Part shown: in pieces, positions 31,995-40,175 of the stretch | Numbering within the stretch: position 1 is the stretch's first letter | Layout of the letters: each line of letters opens with the position of its first letter | IMG/VR virus record: IMGVR_UViG_3300025115_000023 | Coordinates: 1-43,811 of that record | DNA: 43,811 bases | Source: a virus | Reading direction: 5' to 3' (one strand) | The notes under the pieces: model-generated | What the model was told of the DNA's origin: nothing | Database searches by the model: none | Seen by the model: only the letters and a program-made list of their open reading frames with translations | Program-made: the position numbers and the translations under genes

Positions 31995-32465
31995 CTACGG
32001 CTCATTAAGAACTACTGGAGTAGCTCCGTGCCCACCTGCGGCTGTTGCTTGCGTAACAAACGCATGTGAAGGAAGGTGCTTAATAACGACGATACCGTCA
32101 ATTGGCGAATTCTGCGTAGTACGCTGATATACCACTCGCCAATAACGCTTCTTAGGTTTGAACACATCGTAACAAACCATCCTGTTATCCTTGTTATCGG
32201 AAACATCGGTAACAGTTTGTGATGTGCCCGTAACATCTGCTGCATCCGATAGAGCGCTATTATCTCCTGACTGTAACTTAACGGTCAAAACATTAGCCGC
32301 TGTACCGTTACCTCGAAGAAACATAATCGTCAAACCGGCGTATCCCAAAGTATCAATGATGCCGCTATTTACTGCAGCACCATCCTGACCCGTAGCCGCT
32401 TGATAATTAGTCCCATCGACAGTGATACGCTCAAGCAACGCACTCTTGGTTAGATTACGTACCAT
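31995..32465 (-). CDS. Capsid-associated structural protein (156 aa)
   Basis: Immediately after the major capsid gene. Beta-rich with ALLERITVDGTNY, MFLRGNGTAANVLTVKLQSGD, RYWRVVYQRTT, the general pattern of small phage proteins that decorate or accompany the capsid. ATG start 12 bases after the capsid stop. Exact role unproven. Confidence 0.6.
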   Translation of the reverse strand: MVRNLTKSALLERITVDGTNYQAATGQDGAAVNSGIIDTLGYAGLTIMFLRGNGTAANVLTVKLQSGDNSALSDAADVTGTSQTVTDVSDNKDNRMVCYDVFKPKKRYWRVVYQRTTQNSPIDGIVVIKHLPSHAFVTQATAAGGHGATPVVLNEP

Positions 32466-32477
32466 GACACGCTCCTT

Positions 32478-33830
32478 TTATGCAGAAACCTTCTGGATCT
32501 TCATCTTCCAGGGTTCTGCGACATCGCCACCAAATCGAATTCTGCCCAACGCAACAACTTGATTAGTCTCAGCGTAAAGCTCTCTCAGAATTTGGATAGA
32601 GAACCCGATACGCTCAACCATATAGTATCCCGTTAGATCACCAAAGATGATAGGATATGCGCTCGCCGCAACATCCGGCATAAACGCAGACCAATCATAA
32701 GGGTAACCTAATAGATCCGGTGGACGAAGCGTAACAGATAAACCGCTATCCTGCATACCCATACCGAATAGATAACGGCCATCACCATCCTTAAGCTTAC
32801 GAACAGCCTTTGAAGTACTTGTCTTGTTAAAGACAAAACGACAATTACTGTCATATTGCTCAGGTACAGCAAAACCGAGATCTACCAAGCCATCGGCAGT
32901 AAGTAGATTAGCATCACCAGTATTAACGGTAGCAGGTTCATCGGTACCGTTCGGATTTTGAAGAATACCGGAAGGCTGTCCAACGCCTGTACCGTTCAAA
33001 ATCATGTTATCGTACAGCAAGTCGATCGTTTCGCGGAACTTATCGGCTATATAAGCATCAACATTAAGCGCCGCATCTTCCAGCATATTAACTGTAAGCG
33101 GGCAACTCAACATAGCCGTAAAGACGTTAACACGAAACGTACCAAACTTAGGCTCAGTTACACGATGCACCGTAGCGGATGCAGGAACTTCACCCGTCCA
33201 TGTTACGCGAATACCGGAAGTGTAGATATCGTCAGTAGCATAAACTACCTTCGGCATTAGTAAACTATCACGCATAGTTTGTAACTTAGTTACATTATTT
33301 ACTACGCGCGTAGGAGCAGGCTTTTTGCTAATTAGCGTAGCAAGGATTTGCTCAGGAACAAGGAAGCCGCCTTGATCGTCAATCCCTTCCTGCAAAACCT
33401 TAACTTCATCACTATTTAGCTTCGAAACACCGCGACGAAGATAGTTAGTAAAGGCGTTCTTATACTCTGCAGAGCGCAACGTCTTTACTTGGTTATCAGA
33501 CAAAACGCCGGCACCAGTCTGATAAACGTTATTACCTTCAACGGTAGTAACGTCATTAGGATTACGGGTTAGCCCAATAAACCCACTACCCACAGGAACC
33601 TTAGTAGAAGGATCATTGATAAACCCATCAACTGCCTTAAAATCTGCGTGAAGACCTTCGACAGTTTTACAGCTCTTGATGTCTTCGGTGATTGTCTTTA
33701 GCGCATCTCTAATAGTCGAAGCATTAGCAACATCTTCTTGCGTAATGCTATCGCCCTTATCAAGAATTGCTTTTAGTTCAGTGTTCTTCGCTTCAGCATC
33801 AGCGACCAACTTCTTAAGCTTTTCGCTCAC
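32478..33830 (-). CDS. Major capsid protein, HK97 fold
   Basis: 450 residues, GTG start overlapping the protease stop (GTGA). The first ~75 residues are a charged coiled coil (KLKKLVADAEAKNTELKAIL), the scaffolding delta domain to be removed by the adjacent protease. The mature part contains the HK97-type segments QGGFLVPEQI, VRVTWTGEVPAS-like strands, CPLTVNMLEDA and FGDLTGYYMVERIG. The main shell protein of the head. Confidence 0.92.
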   Translation of the reverse strand: MSEKLKKLVADAEAKNTELKAILDKGDSITQEDVANASTIRDALKTITEDIKSCKTVEGLHADFKAVDGFINDPSTKVPVGSGFIGLTRNPNDVTTVEGNNVYQTGAGVLSDNQVKTLRSAEYKNAFTNYLRRGVSKLNSDEVKVLQEGIDDQGGFLVPEQILATLISKKPAPTRVVNNVTKLQTMRDSLLMPKVVYATDDIYTSGIRVTWTGEVPASATVHRVTEPKFGTFRVNVFTAMLSCPLTVNMLEDAALNVDAYIADKFRETIDLLYDNMILNGTGVGQPSGILQNPNGTDEPATVNTGDANLLTADGLVDLGFAVPEQYDSNCRFVFNKTSTSKAVRKLKDGDGRYLFGMGMQDSGLSVTLRPPDLLGYPYDWSAFMPDVAASAYPIIFGDLTGYYMVERIGFSIQILRELYAETNQVVALGRIRFGGDVAEPWKMKIQKVSA

Positions 33831-34639
33831 GAATAGACCTCCGTCATTAGTTTTAGTGCGTCCGCCTCGATAGTTAGAAGTTCCTTAACGCTCGGTACTT
33901 GTGTACTGGTAAGAAACTCTAACAGTTCTTTAGACAGTTCGTCTACTTGCGCTAAAGTTTTAGCGGATAACGTTCTGCCATCTACTATACGCAGTTTATG
34001 CACATCTCGCAAGCGAGAAAGCCATGCTTTAACCGCTTCTATTGTTTCGGTGGTTTGATCAGCAAGCGTCTTGCCACCAGCATTTATTACTGCGTTGCGT
34101 TTTGTAGCGTTAAATTTCAGCGTATCTACAATGCTGCTTTCTGTTAACGCTACCATTTGTCCCTTAAAATCTGCTGATTTTATTGGGAAAACACGTGTTC
34201 TTGGCTCCGCAGGACAGGGAGTAATGGAAGCATCCAATCCCAACGGCCAACTATCTATTGATTTAGCTTTTTCTACTGAAGTCCTTCTAACTAAGTGTGA
34301 GGCTGTACCGCTAGACCACCCCAACACATTAGCTTGTGCCATTTCAAAGATAGCTTTTTCATACTCGTCACGCATTTTTAACTGCGCTTCAACCCAAACT
34401 CCTGCATCTTTTACTTGTAAAGTAGCCTCACTATCTAAGAGCCTATCGGACATAACAGGATCAAAACAGTGATCGTACCATACAAGCGTTTTCGAGTGAG
34501 GGCCGAAATTAGTATCTTTAGTAAAGAAATCGCCCTCTAAATCAGGTGTATTTTTATCACCAAAAAGCACCAGATAGCCACCTAATTTCCCATTATCAAG
34601 GGCTTTTACTTCACTACCGTAAGCTATTAAACTGTCCAT
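33827..34639 (-). CDS. Prohead protease (HK97 family, U35/S78)
   Basis: 270 residues from MDSLIAYGSEVKAL; the frame is open further to 34678 but that part overlaps the MuF-like gene. FGDKNTPDLEGDFF, VWYDHCFDP with the likely catalytic His, and VLGWSSGTASHLV with the likely catalytic Ser are family signatures. C-terminal helices from residue 170 may act as scaffold. It trims capsid delta domains before DNA packaging. Confidence 0.9.
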   Translation of the reverse strand: MDSLIAYGSEVKALDNGKLGGYLVLFGDKNTPDLEGDFFTKDTNFGPHSKTLVWYDHCFDPVMSDRLLDSEATLQVKDAGVWVEAQLKMRDEYEKAIFEMAQANVLGWSSGTASHLVRRTSVEKAKSIDSWPLGLDASITPCPAEPRTRVFPIKSADFKGQMVALTESSIVDTLKFNATKRNAVINAGGKTLADQTTETIEAVKAWLSRLRDVHKLRIVDGRTLSAKTLAQVDELSKELLEFLTSTQVPSVKELLTIEADALKLMTEVYS

Positions 34640-35205
34640 ATTCTTGGACCCTCTTCTGTCTCTGTACGTAAAGTACATTTACAGTTTGTCACACAGTCTG
34701 TATTCCCGTCTCCTGGGAACGTAGTTAACTCATCTGCTTTATATGGAGAATTACTAGCCATAATAGGACACTGCGTACAGTGATTTTCATTTGGTCCTAA
34801 GTCCCACCATATTAAAGTATTAGGTGATTGACTTGCAGCCCAAACCCTATTTACGGTGCCGTATAAAGCATGGCCATAAAGCTCTGCTCTAGCTGAAATG
34901 GCCTCAGCTGAAAGACCTCCTAAAACTACATCATCTACAAACTTCTCAAGAAACGGCAACTGCTTATTAGCCATAGCTTCACCTATCATACAATCAACCG
35001 CATTTACGGTAATAGGGTCAGTTACTAACCCCCTCCCTATATATGCAGCTACGGTATGATTTACGGCTAACAAATCAAAAGCTACTTTCACAATGTCTGG
35101 TTTGCTAGACAGTTTGAACACATCTACTAGTTTGTTATGTACGTCTTCCATCGATGCTAATAACAAAATTAGTAGTTTTTCTCTCTCTTCTTCACTACGC
35201 GCCAT
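34627..35205 (-). CDS. MuF-like minor head protein
   Basis: 192 residues. The C-terminal part WDLGPNENHCTQCPIMASN...FPGDGNTDCVTNCKCTL has the Cys/His pattern and the final CxCxL of phage Mu F-type head morphogenesis proteins. These act inside the head and are made directly after the portal, as here. Starts 11 bases before the portal stop. Confidence 0.75.
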   Translation of the reverse strand: MARSEEEREKLLILLLASMEDVHNKLVDVFKLSSKPDIVKVAFDLLAVNHTVAAYIGRGLVTDPITVNAVDCMIGEAMANKQLPFLEKFVDDVVLGGLSAEAISARAELYGHALYGTVNRVWAASQSPNTLIWWDLGPNENHCTQCPIMASNSPYKADELTTFPGDGNTDCVTNCKCTLRTETEEGPRIWTV

Positions 35206-36493
35206 TTAAAGCTCTTTTCAAAAAGTCTTTGGCTGACGCTTCCAAATTGTTTATATCTACGGTTGGCTTAACGTTGTTATTTTCCGAAGGCGTCTTTCGC
35301 AATTCATCCCCATCAGGGACAGGGGCATAATCTGCCAACAGACGGGCTTCGTTAGGAGTTAAGAAAGGCCCTCCACAAGAATTTACAAGCATCTTGAACA
35401 AATCTTCTCGTGCATCCTGCATCGCTTTTACATCTGTATAGTCCCAACCTAACTTATAGTTATAAGTATCGCTCTCAAATTCAGCTAGAATTTGAGCGTC
35501 GAGTTGAGGACCTATACGCCGATGCAGTGGTAGCAAACAAGATTTATAAGCTGCCGCGTGTGCTTCTTTATAGTTACTGTAAGTTTTACTGGAACTGGGT
35601 AACCCTACTACCATAGGATCAATGCCCCAAACTCCGCAAATCCTACTAACAGGTATATCTCGAATTTTATCTAACACCAACTGTTCAGGCGACATCCCAG
35701 GTGTTGCTATATCCACAGGTATACTCTGTACAAAAACACCACCCACATTATCCCCAGCTATTTCTTCCTGCCACCTCTGCTTAAACAATTCTCTTTGCTG
35801 TGCAGAAAGTTCATCCATTTTTTCTTTCGGCGAAACGATTGCACTCGGCACACCGAAATTTCGTAATATGGTAGCTGAAAACGTAGCCGCTTCGTTCTCT
35901 GTACAAACTTCCCGTAGAACCGCATTAAGGTAATTTATACCTCTTCTTTGATTTGTTGGATCGAGCCCCATTCGTAAATGTACGACGTCCTCAACAGGGT
36001 ACTTTATAGACTTACCATCAGGCTTGTACTCATAGTAATCTATAAAGTTATCGTTTCTCCAACGTGGTGAAATCAAATAGTGCGGTACGTAAACTACTCC
36101 TATCATCTTACCTGCGGCAGATCTTACTTTAACCCAGTAGGCTTCGCCACCTATTTTTAGGGACAGGATGGTACCAGCCCACAAAGTAGGTTCATCATAA
36201 TAAGCACACGGTTTACTAAGGAACCTGTTTATCTGGTGTTCGTAATCTACGAACATCTTATTATTTTCTCCTCTTCGTCTTACACAAAGAGGAGCTTCTG
36301 ACCATGTGTCGCAAGTCCATCTTAGACAGGCGGCCACTATGCTATTTTCCCATAGCAATCCAGCCTCTGCCCTATAGTCATATTGGGTCCCAGGCAGAGT
36401 TCTTAGCCCATAGCCCCAAAAATCGTTATAAGGCCCAAGCCCTGAGCCTGAGAATACGTGCTTTATTCTTTTAACTAAACTAATCAAGCCCAT
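35195..36493 (-). CDS. Portal protein
   Basis: 432 residues from MGLISLVKRIKHVF; frame upstream to 36523 lies within the terminase gene and is rejected. Features of the lambda/HK97-type portal family: RWTCDTWSEAPLCV, YYEYKPDGKSI, EDVVHLRMG, NEAATFSATILRNFG, and a C-terminal helix region with LTPNEARLLADYAPV, the wing-clip segment ending LTPNE common in portals. Forms the dodecameric DNA gate. Overlaps the terminase gene by ten bases. Confidence 0.92.
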   Translation of the reverse strand: MGLISLVKRIKHVFSGSGLGPYNDFWGYGLRTLPGTQYDYRAEAGLLWENSIVAACLRWTCDTWSEAPLCVRRRGENNKMFVDYEHQINRFLSKPCAYYDEPTLWAGTILSLKIGGEAYWVKVRSAAGKMIGVVYVPHYLISPRWRNDNFIDYYEYKPDGKSIKYPVEDVVHLRMGLDPTNQRRGINYLNAVLREVCTENEAATFSATILRNFGVPSAIVSPKEKMDELSAQQRELFKQRWQEEIAGDNVGGVFVQSIPVDIATPGMSPEQLVLDKIRDIPVSRICGVWGIDPMVVGLPSSSKTYSNYKEAHAAAYKSCLLPLHRRIGPQLDAQILAEFESDTYNYKLGWDYTDVKAMQDAREDLFKMLVNSCGGPFLTPNEARLLADYAPVPDGDELRKTPSENNNVKPTVDINNLEASAKDFLKRALNGA

Positions 36494-37929
36494 TCCCAAA
36501 CTCTCGTCCCACGATAGTAGCACAAATTTAATGCGTCTACATCGTCAGGACTTCGCCCTAACCTTGATTTTGTTCTATCTTTTGGTTCTACTACCCGCCT
36601 ACCTTGACTATCTACAGTATATTTAGGCGCCATTATCTGCTGTCTGATAGCTTCTTTTGCTTCTGCCGGCAACCTGCTTAAATCTACAGCCCCGTGCATA
36701 GCCTTTTCAGCTACATAAAACCATGCTTCACTTCTTTTATTAGGGTACCCACTAGGGTTAATAGCTCTAGACCCTGCGGAAACCCCAAGGAATTTGTAAT
36801 CTCCTTTTTGATCTATCACTCCGCCGCCCACACCGTCATCGTCTATTTTTACTTCTACCTTTTCCGGTGTGCTAGATACCATCCGAGCTATTTCTTTCAA
36901 CCTATTAGCTACCAAGCTAGTGCTCCATCCATTATGTGTTTCATAATGTATAGCACATGACCCTTGCCGAGCTATTATGGTTGTATAGTCGTCGCCGTAT
37001 CTAGCTACGTCACAACCTATTTCTATAACCCCATCTTCAGGTATAGGCTGTGGCTCGTTAGCTTTTTTCCATGCGTCTTCTGTCCAAACTGTATCTGTCC
37101 CTAGCGTCGGCCATCTTCCTAAAACTCTACTTTCAAAAAGAGGGCCTGGCCGATAAATTAAACCGTTCCATTCAAAATCGCCAAGTAAGCGGTCTTCGAC
37201 AGGGACAGGATCACACCATCTTTCTATACATTCCTCTACCCAGTTTAAAGTAACTGCCCCAGGAAATGGGGCTTCCTTACCTTTCTTAGCTTGGGTAATA
37301 TTAGGGTGATCGAGGGCAGATACTGTTATTGTATGGAATTTACCTTGGAGTTCTTCTTTATAAATAAAAGAAGATGGGTCCGTGGGGTTACAAATGGACA
37401 ACCAATAACAGTTTTCATTCAAAGCCATGCCGTAGGCAGCTTGCCAAAACTCAGGAGCTATGCCTACACATTCATCAAACGCTATAAAAACATGACAGCT
37501 GTGTCGGCCTTGAAAACTTTCAGCGTCTCTAGCTGTATAACCTACTGCAAAATGATCATCTGCGTCCTTCATTTTAGGTGCAGAAGGATACAAGCCCCCT
37601 GTCAGATTAGCCGCTTTAGCTTGTACTCTTATTTCTTTCCACAAAACTTCTTCGACTTGTGCAGCTGTAGGCGCTGTAGTTAAAATAACACAGGGCCGAA
37701 ACGAGTGGTAAAACCACAGGACAAGGCCAGCCATTACATGGGTCTTTCCCACACCGTGCGAGGCCTTAACAAAAACCCTTTTATGCTTGATTAAAGCATT
37801 GGCTATTTCTTTTTGTTTATACCACCAGCGTATTCCGAGCACATTGTGTGCAAAACCTACTGGATTATTGGGATACTGGCTCGCCACCAATTGCGACGTC
37901 AACCCCCTCTTCAGAAGGGTCTGTAGCAT
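36484..37929 (-). CDS. Terminase large subunit (ATPase-nuclease)
   Basis: Packaging motor. From the chosen start (MLQTLLKRGLTS) 481 residues: Walker A KASHGVGKTH about 55-64, Walker B FIAFDE with Asp152-Glu153, nuclease acidic residues at IGCDVARYGDD (Asp307 region), KIDDDGVGGG, and GRSPDDVDAL. GGAAGAGAAGG precedes this ATG; an ATG at 37998 gives 23 more residues but overlaps the small subunit gene by 134 bases. Both starts remain possible. Confidence 0.93.
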   Translation of the reverse strand: MLQTLLKRGLTSQLVASQYPNNPVGFAHNVLGIRWWYKQKEIANALIKHKRVFVKASHGVGKTHVMAGLVLWFYHSFRPCVILTTAPTAAQVEEVLWKEIRVQAKAANLTGGLYPSAPKMKDADDHFAVGYTARDAESFQGRHSCHVFIAFDECVGIAPEFWQAAYGMALNENCYWLSICNPTDPSSFIYKEELQGKFHTITVSALDHPNITQAKKGKEAPFPGAVTLNWVEECIERWCDPVPVEDRLLGDFEWNGLIYRPGPLFESRVLGRWPTLGTDTVWTEDAWKKANEPQPIPEDGVIEIGCDVARYGDDYTTIIARQGSCAIHYETHNGWSTSLVANRLKEIARMVSSTPEKVEVKIDDDGVGGGVIDQKGDYKFLGVSAGSRAINPSGYPNKRSEAWFYVAEKAMHGAVDLSRLPAEAKEAIRQQIMAPKYTVDSQGRRVVEPKDRTKSRLGRSPDDVDALNLCYYRGTRVWEWA

Positions 37930-38347
37930 TACCTTCTCTTCCGAAGATAAGTTTTCTGGCTTGCTCCAACAACTCTCCATCTGTAAGTTTGTCAACATAG
38001 TGGTTCACTTCTATAGGTTTATCCAAACCTAAAAGTCGTCTACGACTTTCGGACAGGCGGAGCCAGAGAGTAGCGGCATCCATGTCGCCATTATCTAATG
38101 CTTCGTTTAGAAACCTTTGAAGTTTATCTAAACGCTCTAGCTCTAACTGTCGGAAATCCTCTGCGGCCCAAGTCGTTATTTCTCTAATCTCCTTTAATCT
38201 AGAGGAGATTATAGAAGAGACGGCTGGCTCTGACATATCAACTTCTGCAGCTATCTGCGCAAGTGTGGCACCTTCTACCCGCATTTTTAATGCGGTTAAA
38301 GTTCTCTGAAGATGCGTTAATTTATTAGAGTTGTTTACGAGGGGCAT
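37865..38347 (-). CDS. Terminase small subunit
   Basis: 160 residues. A helix-turn-helix lies at residues about 27-50 (GATLAQIAAEVDMSEPAVSSII), followed by long helices (LERLDKLQRFLNEALDN) for oligomer formation and an acidic tail. Binds the packaging site and hands DNA to the large subunit. First gene of the leftward late operon; AAGGAGTAAAAGGTC lies upstream of the ATG. Confidence 0.88.
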   Translation of the reverse strand: MPLVNNSNKLTHLQRTLTALKMRVEGATLAQIAAEVDMSEPAVSSIISSRLKEIREITTWAAEDFRQLELERLDKLQRFLNEALDNGDMDAATLWLRLSESRRRLLGLDKPIEVNHYVDKLTDGELLEQARKLIFGREGNATDPSEEGVDVAIGGEPVSQ

Positions 38348-38384
38348 GACCTTTTACTCCTTCGTTAGCTATAATGGTACTGTA

Positions 38385-38407
38385 TCTATAGGTGTGACGT
38401 CTATAGG
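38385..38407. promoter_or_regulatory. Direct repeat TCTATAGG upstream of the late operon
   Basis: TCTATAGG occurs at 38385-38392 and 38400-38407, starts 15 bp apart, in the 100 bases before the terminase small subunit gene. On the leftward strand each reads CCTATAGA. They may be operators or alternative -10 elements of the late promoter; no good -35 is placed at the right distance. Confidence 0.35.
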
Positions 38408-38520
38408 AGGGGAAGGTATTTTCAAGGGGGCTACGGAGTTAAGGATTATCTAAAAAATAATGCGCGATTTTTTGGGGGGTGCTGCTTCATTTTTGGGTTT
38501 TTTGGTTTGGGTCCCATACT

Positions 38521-38614
38521 CAATTGCAATTGAGGCTTTGACTTTTTGGTTTCAATTGTAATTGGATTTATCCTCCAATTGTAATTGGATAGACTTCCTA
38601 TTAAATTGCAATTG
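38521..38614. repeat. Four palindromic CAATTGYAATTG repeats
   Basis: CAATTGCAATTG at 38521, CAATTGTAATTG at 38553 and 38576, and AAATTGCAATTG at 38603, with spacings of 32, 23 and 27 bp. Each is a full or near palindrome of two CAATTG halves. They lie between the divergent late and early operons, so they look like binding sites of a regulator or replication initiator. Confidence 0.75.
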
Positions 38615-38624
38615 ACTTCAGGTA

Positions 38625-38676
38625 GTAGACATCCTTCTGTGCAAAGGGAGGGGAATTCGCACAGAGGAGTGTCTAC
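38625..38676. repeat. Two-part hairpin in the divergent region
   Basis: Outer arms GTAGACA (38625-38631) and TGTCTAC (38670-38676) and inner arms TCTGTGC (38636-38642) and GCACAGA (38659-38665) are all exact complements and nested, with CC/GG pairs between. Apical loop is 16 bases. Confidence 0.6.
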
Positions 38677-38760
38677 CTGTTGAGCGTGCAAAAAAGTACA
38701 TATGTCGGGTAGTTTCCTTTGGTTTGGATATGCTACCATTAGTCATAGTCAAATAATCAA

Positions 38761-38794
38761 AACCGAACAGTCAAAAAAATGAACTGTTTCGGTT
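38761..38794. repeat. Hairpin AACCGAACAGT
   Basis: AACCGAACAGT (38761-38771) pairs with ACTGTTTCGGTT (38783-38794) over 11 positions with one bulged T, around an 11-base A-rich loop. No T-run follows, so it is not a classical terminator. Confidence 0.55.
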
Positions 38795-38820
38795 CCGTTG
38801 TCAATTCCTTGAAAAACGAA

Positions 38821-38873
38821 TAGTCTACCGGCGAACCGAAACTAGTTCCTAGTCGGTTAGACTACTCTATAAT
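38821..38873 (+). promoter_or_regulatory. Rightward early promoter with overlapping palindrome
   Basis: TATAAT at 38868-38873 forms a consensus -10; the -35 region (GTTCCT at 38845) is weak, suggesting activator dependence. Just upstream, TAGTCTA-CCG (38821) and CGG-T-TAGACTA (to 38864) form an interrupted palindrome with a small ACTAG-TTC-CTAGT palindrome inside, overlapping the -35 area: a likely operator. Confidence 0.55.
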
Positions 38874-38874
38874 G

Positions 38875-38942
38875 TTCGCGCCCGAAAGACGCGAATACGG
38901 CGTATCACAAGGTACGCCGAAGCATAGGAGCATAAACCTATG
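38875..38942 (+). promoter_or_regulatory. Leader with three consecutive hairpins, last one covering the start codon
   Basis: TTCGCG/CGCGAA (38875-38880 with 38890-38895), CGGCGTA/TACGCCG (38898-38904 with 38913-38919) and CATAGG/CCTATG (38923-38928 with 38937-38942) are perfect arms. The last stem pairs part of the Shine-Dalgarno AGGAG with the ATG at 38940. This suggests control of translation of the first early gene. Confidence 0.5.
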
Positions 38943-39296
38943 TTGACACTCAACGAAGTCCTAAGGGTCGCAAAACGTGCCGATGGCACGGAATGGGAAG
39001 TCTCAATGCGACCCGAGAATGGCGGGTACGTCGTAGTCATCAACGAAGCGGAGTTTACTAACGTTGCCGATGCTCTAGCGTTGATTTCCACCGTCAAACC
39101 TATCGAGCGTGATAATTCGAACACGCTCGAAGCACGGCGCATTGCACGACGTGCGATTGACGAAGCGGTCTATGCCCTTCCGAAGGATACGGAGGAAGTG
39201 GTAATCCGCAAGCTTGCGAAATATGCGCTCATGTTCGCTCCCGCTTCGGAGAAACCCGAACCGAAGAAGCGAACGCGCAAAGAACCCGCCGCGTAG
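38940..39296 (+). CDS. Hypothetical protein (118 aa), first gene after the divergent region
   Basis: ATG preceded by AGGAG ten bases upstream. Begins MLTLNEVLRVAKRADGTEWEVSM; mixed alpha/beta with a helical middle (LEARRIARRAIDEAVYAL) and a strongly basic C-terminus (KPEPKKRTRKEPAA), which suggests nucleic-acid binding. Codon use is richer in C and G at third positions than in the replication and late genes, a sign of separate origin. Function unknown. Confidence 0.65.
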   Translation: MLTLNEVLRVAKRADGTEWEVSMRPENGGYVVVINEAEFTNVADALALISTVKPIERDNSNTLEARRIARRAIDEAVYALPKDTEEVVIRKLAKYALMFAPASEKPEPKKRTRKEPAA

Positions 39297-39382
39297 CACC
39301 TACCCGAAGCGTCGTTACCAGAGTAGTGATTAACCGTTGACACTGCGGACCGAAGCCTACCTCTCCCGAAAGGAATAGCAGA

Positions 39383-39616
39383 ATGTCAAGACGTGATGCA
39401 TATCGCTCAGGCAAGCGTGTAGGCCGTAAGGCTTACGGTACAGACAACGCACAAGGTATCCATGATGCTCTAGTCGAATCACGCAGTCTAGATGGTAGTA
39501 AGACTCGGGCCAATCTTCTGCAAGCATTCCACGACGGATTCCTCGAAGGTTTGGACTTGCAAGGTAAGGTAACCTTCCGAAGTCGGTGGAATAAGATCGG
39601 GAACTACTCGCAGTAA
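39383..39616 (+). CDS. Hypothetical basic protein (77 aa)
   Basis: ATG with CGAAAGGAATAGCAGA upstream. MSRRDAYRSGKRVGRKAYG gives a strongly basic N-terminus; the rest is helical (ANLLQAFHDGFLEGL). The preceding 86-base gap holds no gene. Same G+C-rich codon use as its two neighbours. Function unknown. Confidence 0.6.
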   Translation: MSRRDAYRSGKRVGRKAYGTDNAQGIHDALVESRSLDGSKTRANLLQAFHDGFLEGLDLQGKVTFRSRWNKIGNYSQ

Positions 39617-39643
39617 CTCGTACCTAGGAGAGGAGTAGGCACA

Positions 39644-39850
39644 ATGCCACTAGGCACACGTTGTACGTATGATCCCACAGTACCGGAACTCCACAGAGAA
39701 CTCATGGAGTTCTGGTGGTCTAACGACGTGCAAGTACTGGAATGGTCTGCCGGAAGTTATGGCCATTCCACAGAGTGCACGTGTTGGCATTGCCGCGCCC
39801 TTGAAGAGACACGACGGAGAGGGTTCTGCAACGTTCCGGCAACCGACTGA
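39644..39850 (+). CDS. Hypothetical Cys-containing protein (68 aa)
   Basis: ATG with GAGAGGAGTAGGCACA upstream. The sequence contains STECTCWHCRALEE, a C-x-C-x2-C plus a further C near the end, so metal binding is possible; overall mixed charge with Trp-rich segment FWWSNDVQVLEW. Ends nine bases before the terminator. Function unknown. Confidence 0.6.
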   Translation: MPLGTRCTYDPTVPELHRELMEFWWSNDVQVLEWSAGSYGHSTECTCWHCRALEETRRRGFCNVPATD

Positions 39851-39858
39851 CACTCTAG

Positions 39859-39895
39859 AGCGTTCGAACAGCGCACCGTTCGGACGCTTTTTCTT
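39859..39895 (+). terminator. Rho-independent terminator of the first early operon
   Basis: AGCGTTCGAAC (39859-39869) pairs with GTTCGGACGCT (39878-39888) over 11 positions with one G-U, closing an eight-base loop, followed by TTTTTCTTT. It ends the three-gene unit that begins at 38940. Confidence 0.9.
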
Positions 39896-40019
39896 TATCT
39901 TAAAAGTGGATATCTTTATCTGCTTTTAAGTTTTTAAGCGGACGAACGCGCGTTTTATTAGTCTACTAAGTCTACTATTCAATGGTAGACAAGCGTCCGA
40001 AGCTAATTTCGGCGCATAG

Positions 40020-40125
40020 ACGCTCTAGACAGAGGAGAGTAGCTACATAGCTAAAAGTGCCCTTCGCTTGTGTCCATGGCAAGGAAGGGCATTTACGGGC
40101 ACCGTAGCTACAACGGCTAGAGCGT
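40020..40125. ncRNA. Large nested hairpin, candidate structured RNA
   Basis: Three nested perfect stems: ACGCTCTAG/CTAGAGCGT (40020-40028 with 40117-40125), GTAGCTAC/GTAGCTAC (40039-40046 with 40104-40111) and TGCCCTTC/GAAGGGCA (40058-40065 with 40084-40091), the last continued by CTTG/CAAG to a nine-base loop. Internal loops are 5-12 bases per side. No promoter is evident directly upstream, so transcription from either strand is unproven; it could instead act as DNA. Confidence 0.5.
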
Positions 40126-40175
40126 GGATTGACAGTCTACGCTCATGGCCTAGTCTACTAGTTCCGAAGCGCTCC

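Noticed and set aside
38446-38739. Leftward 97-codon open frame in the divergent region
   Set aside because: It runs through the CAATTG repeats and a hairpin, its translation is low-complexity and unlike any protein, and no suitable ribosome site is present.
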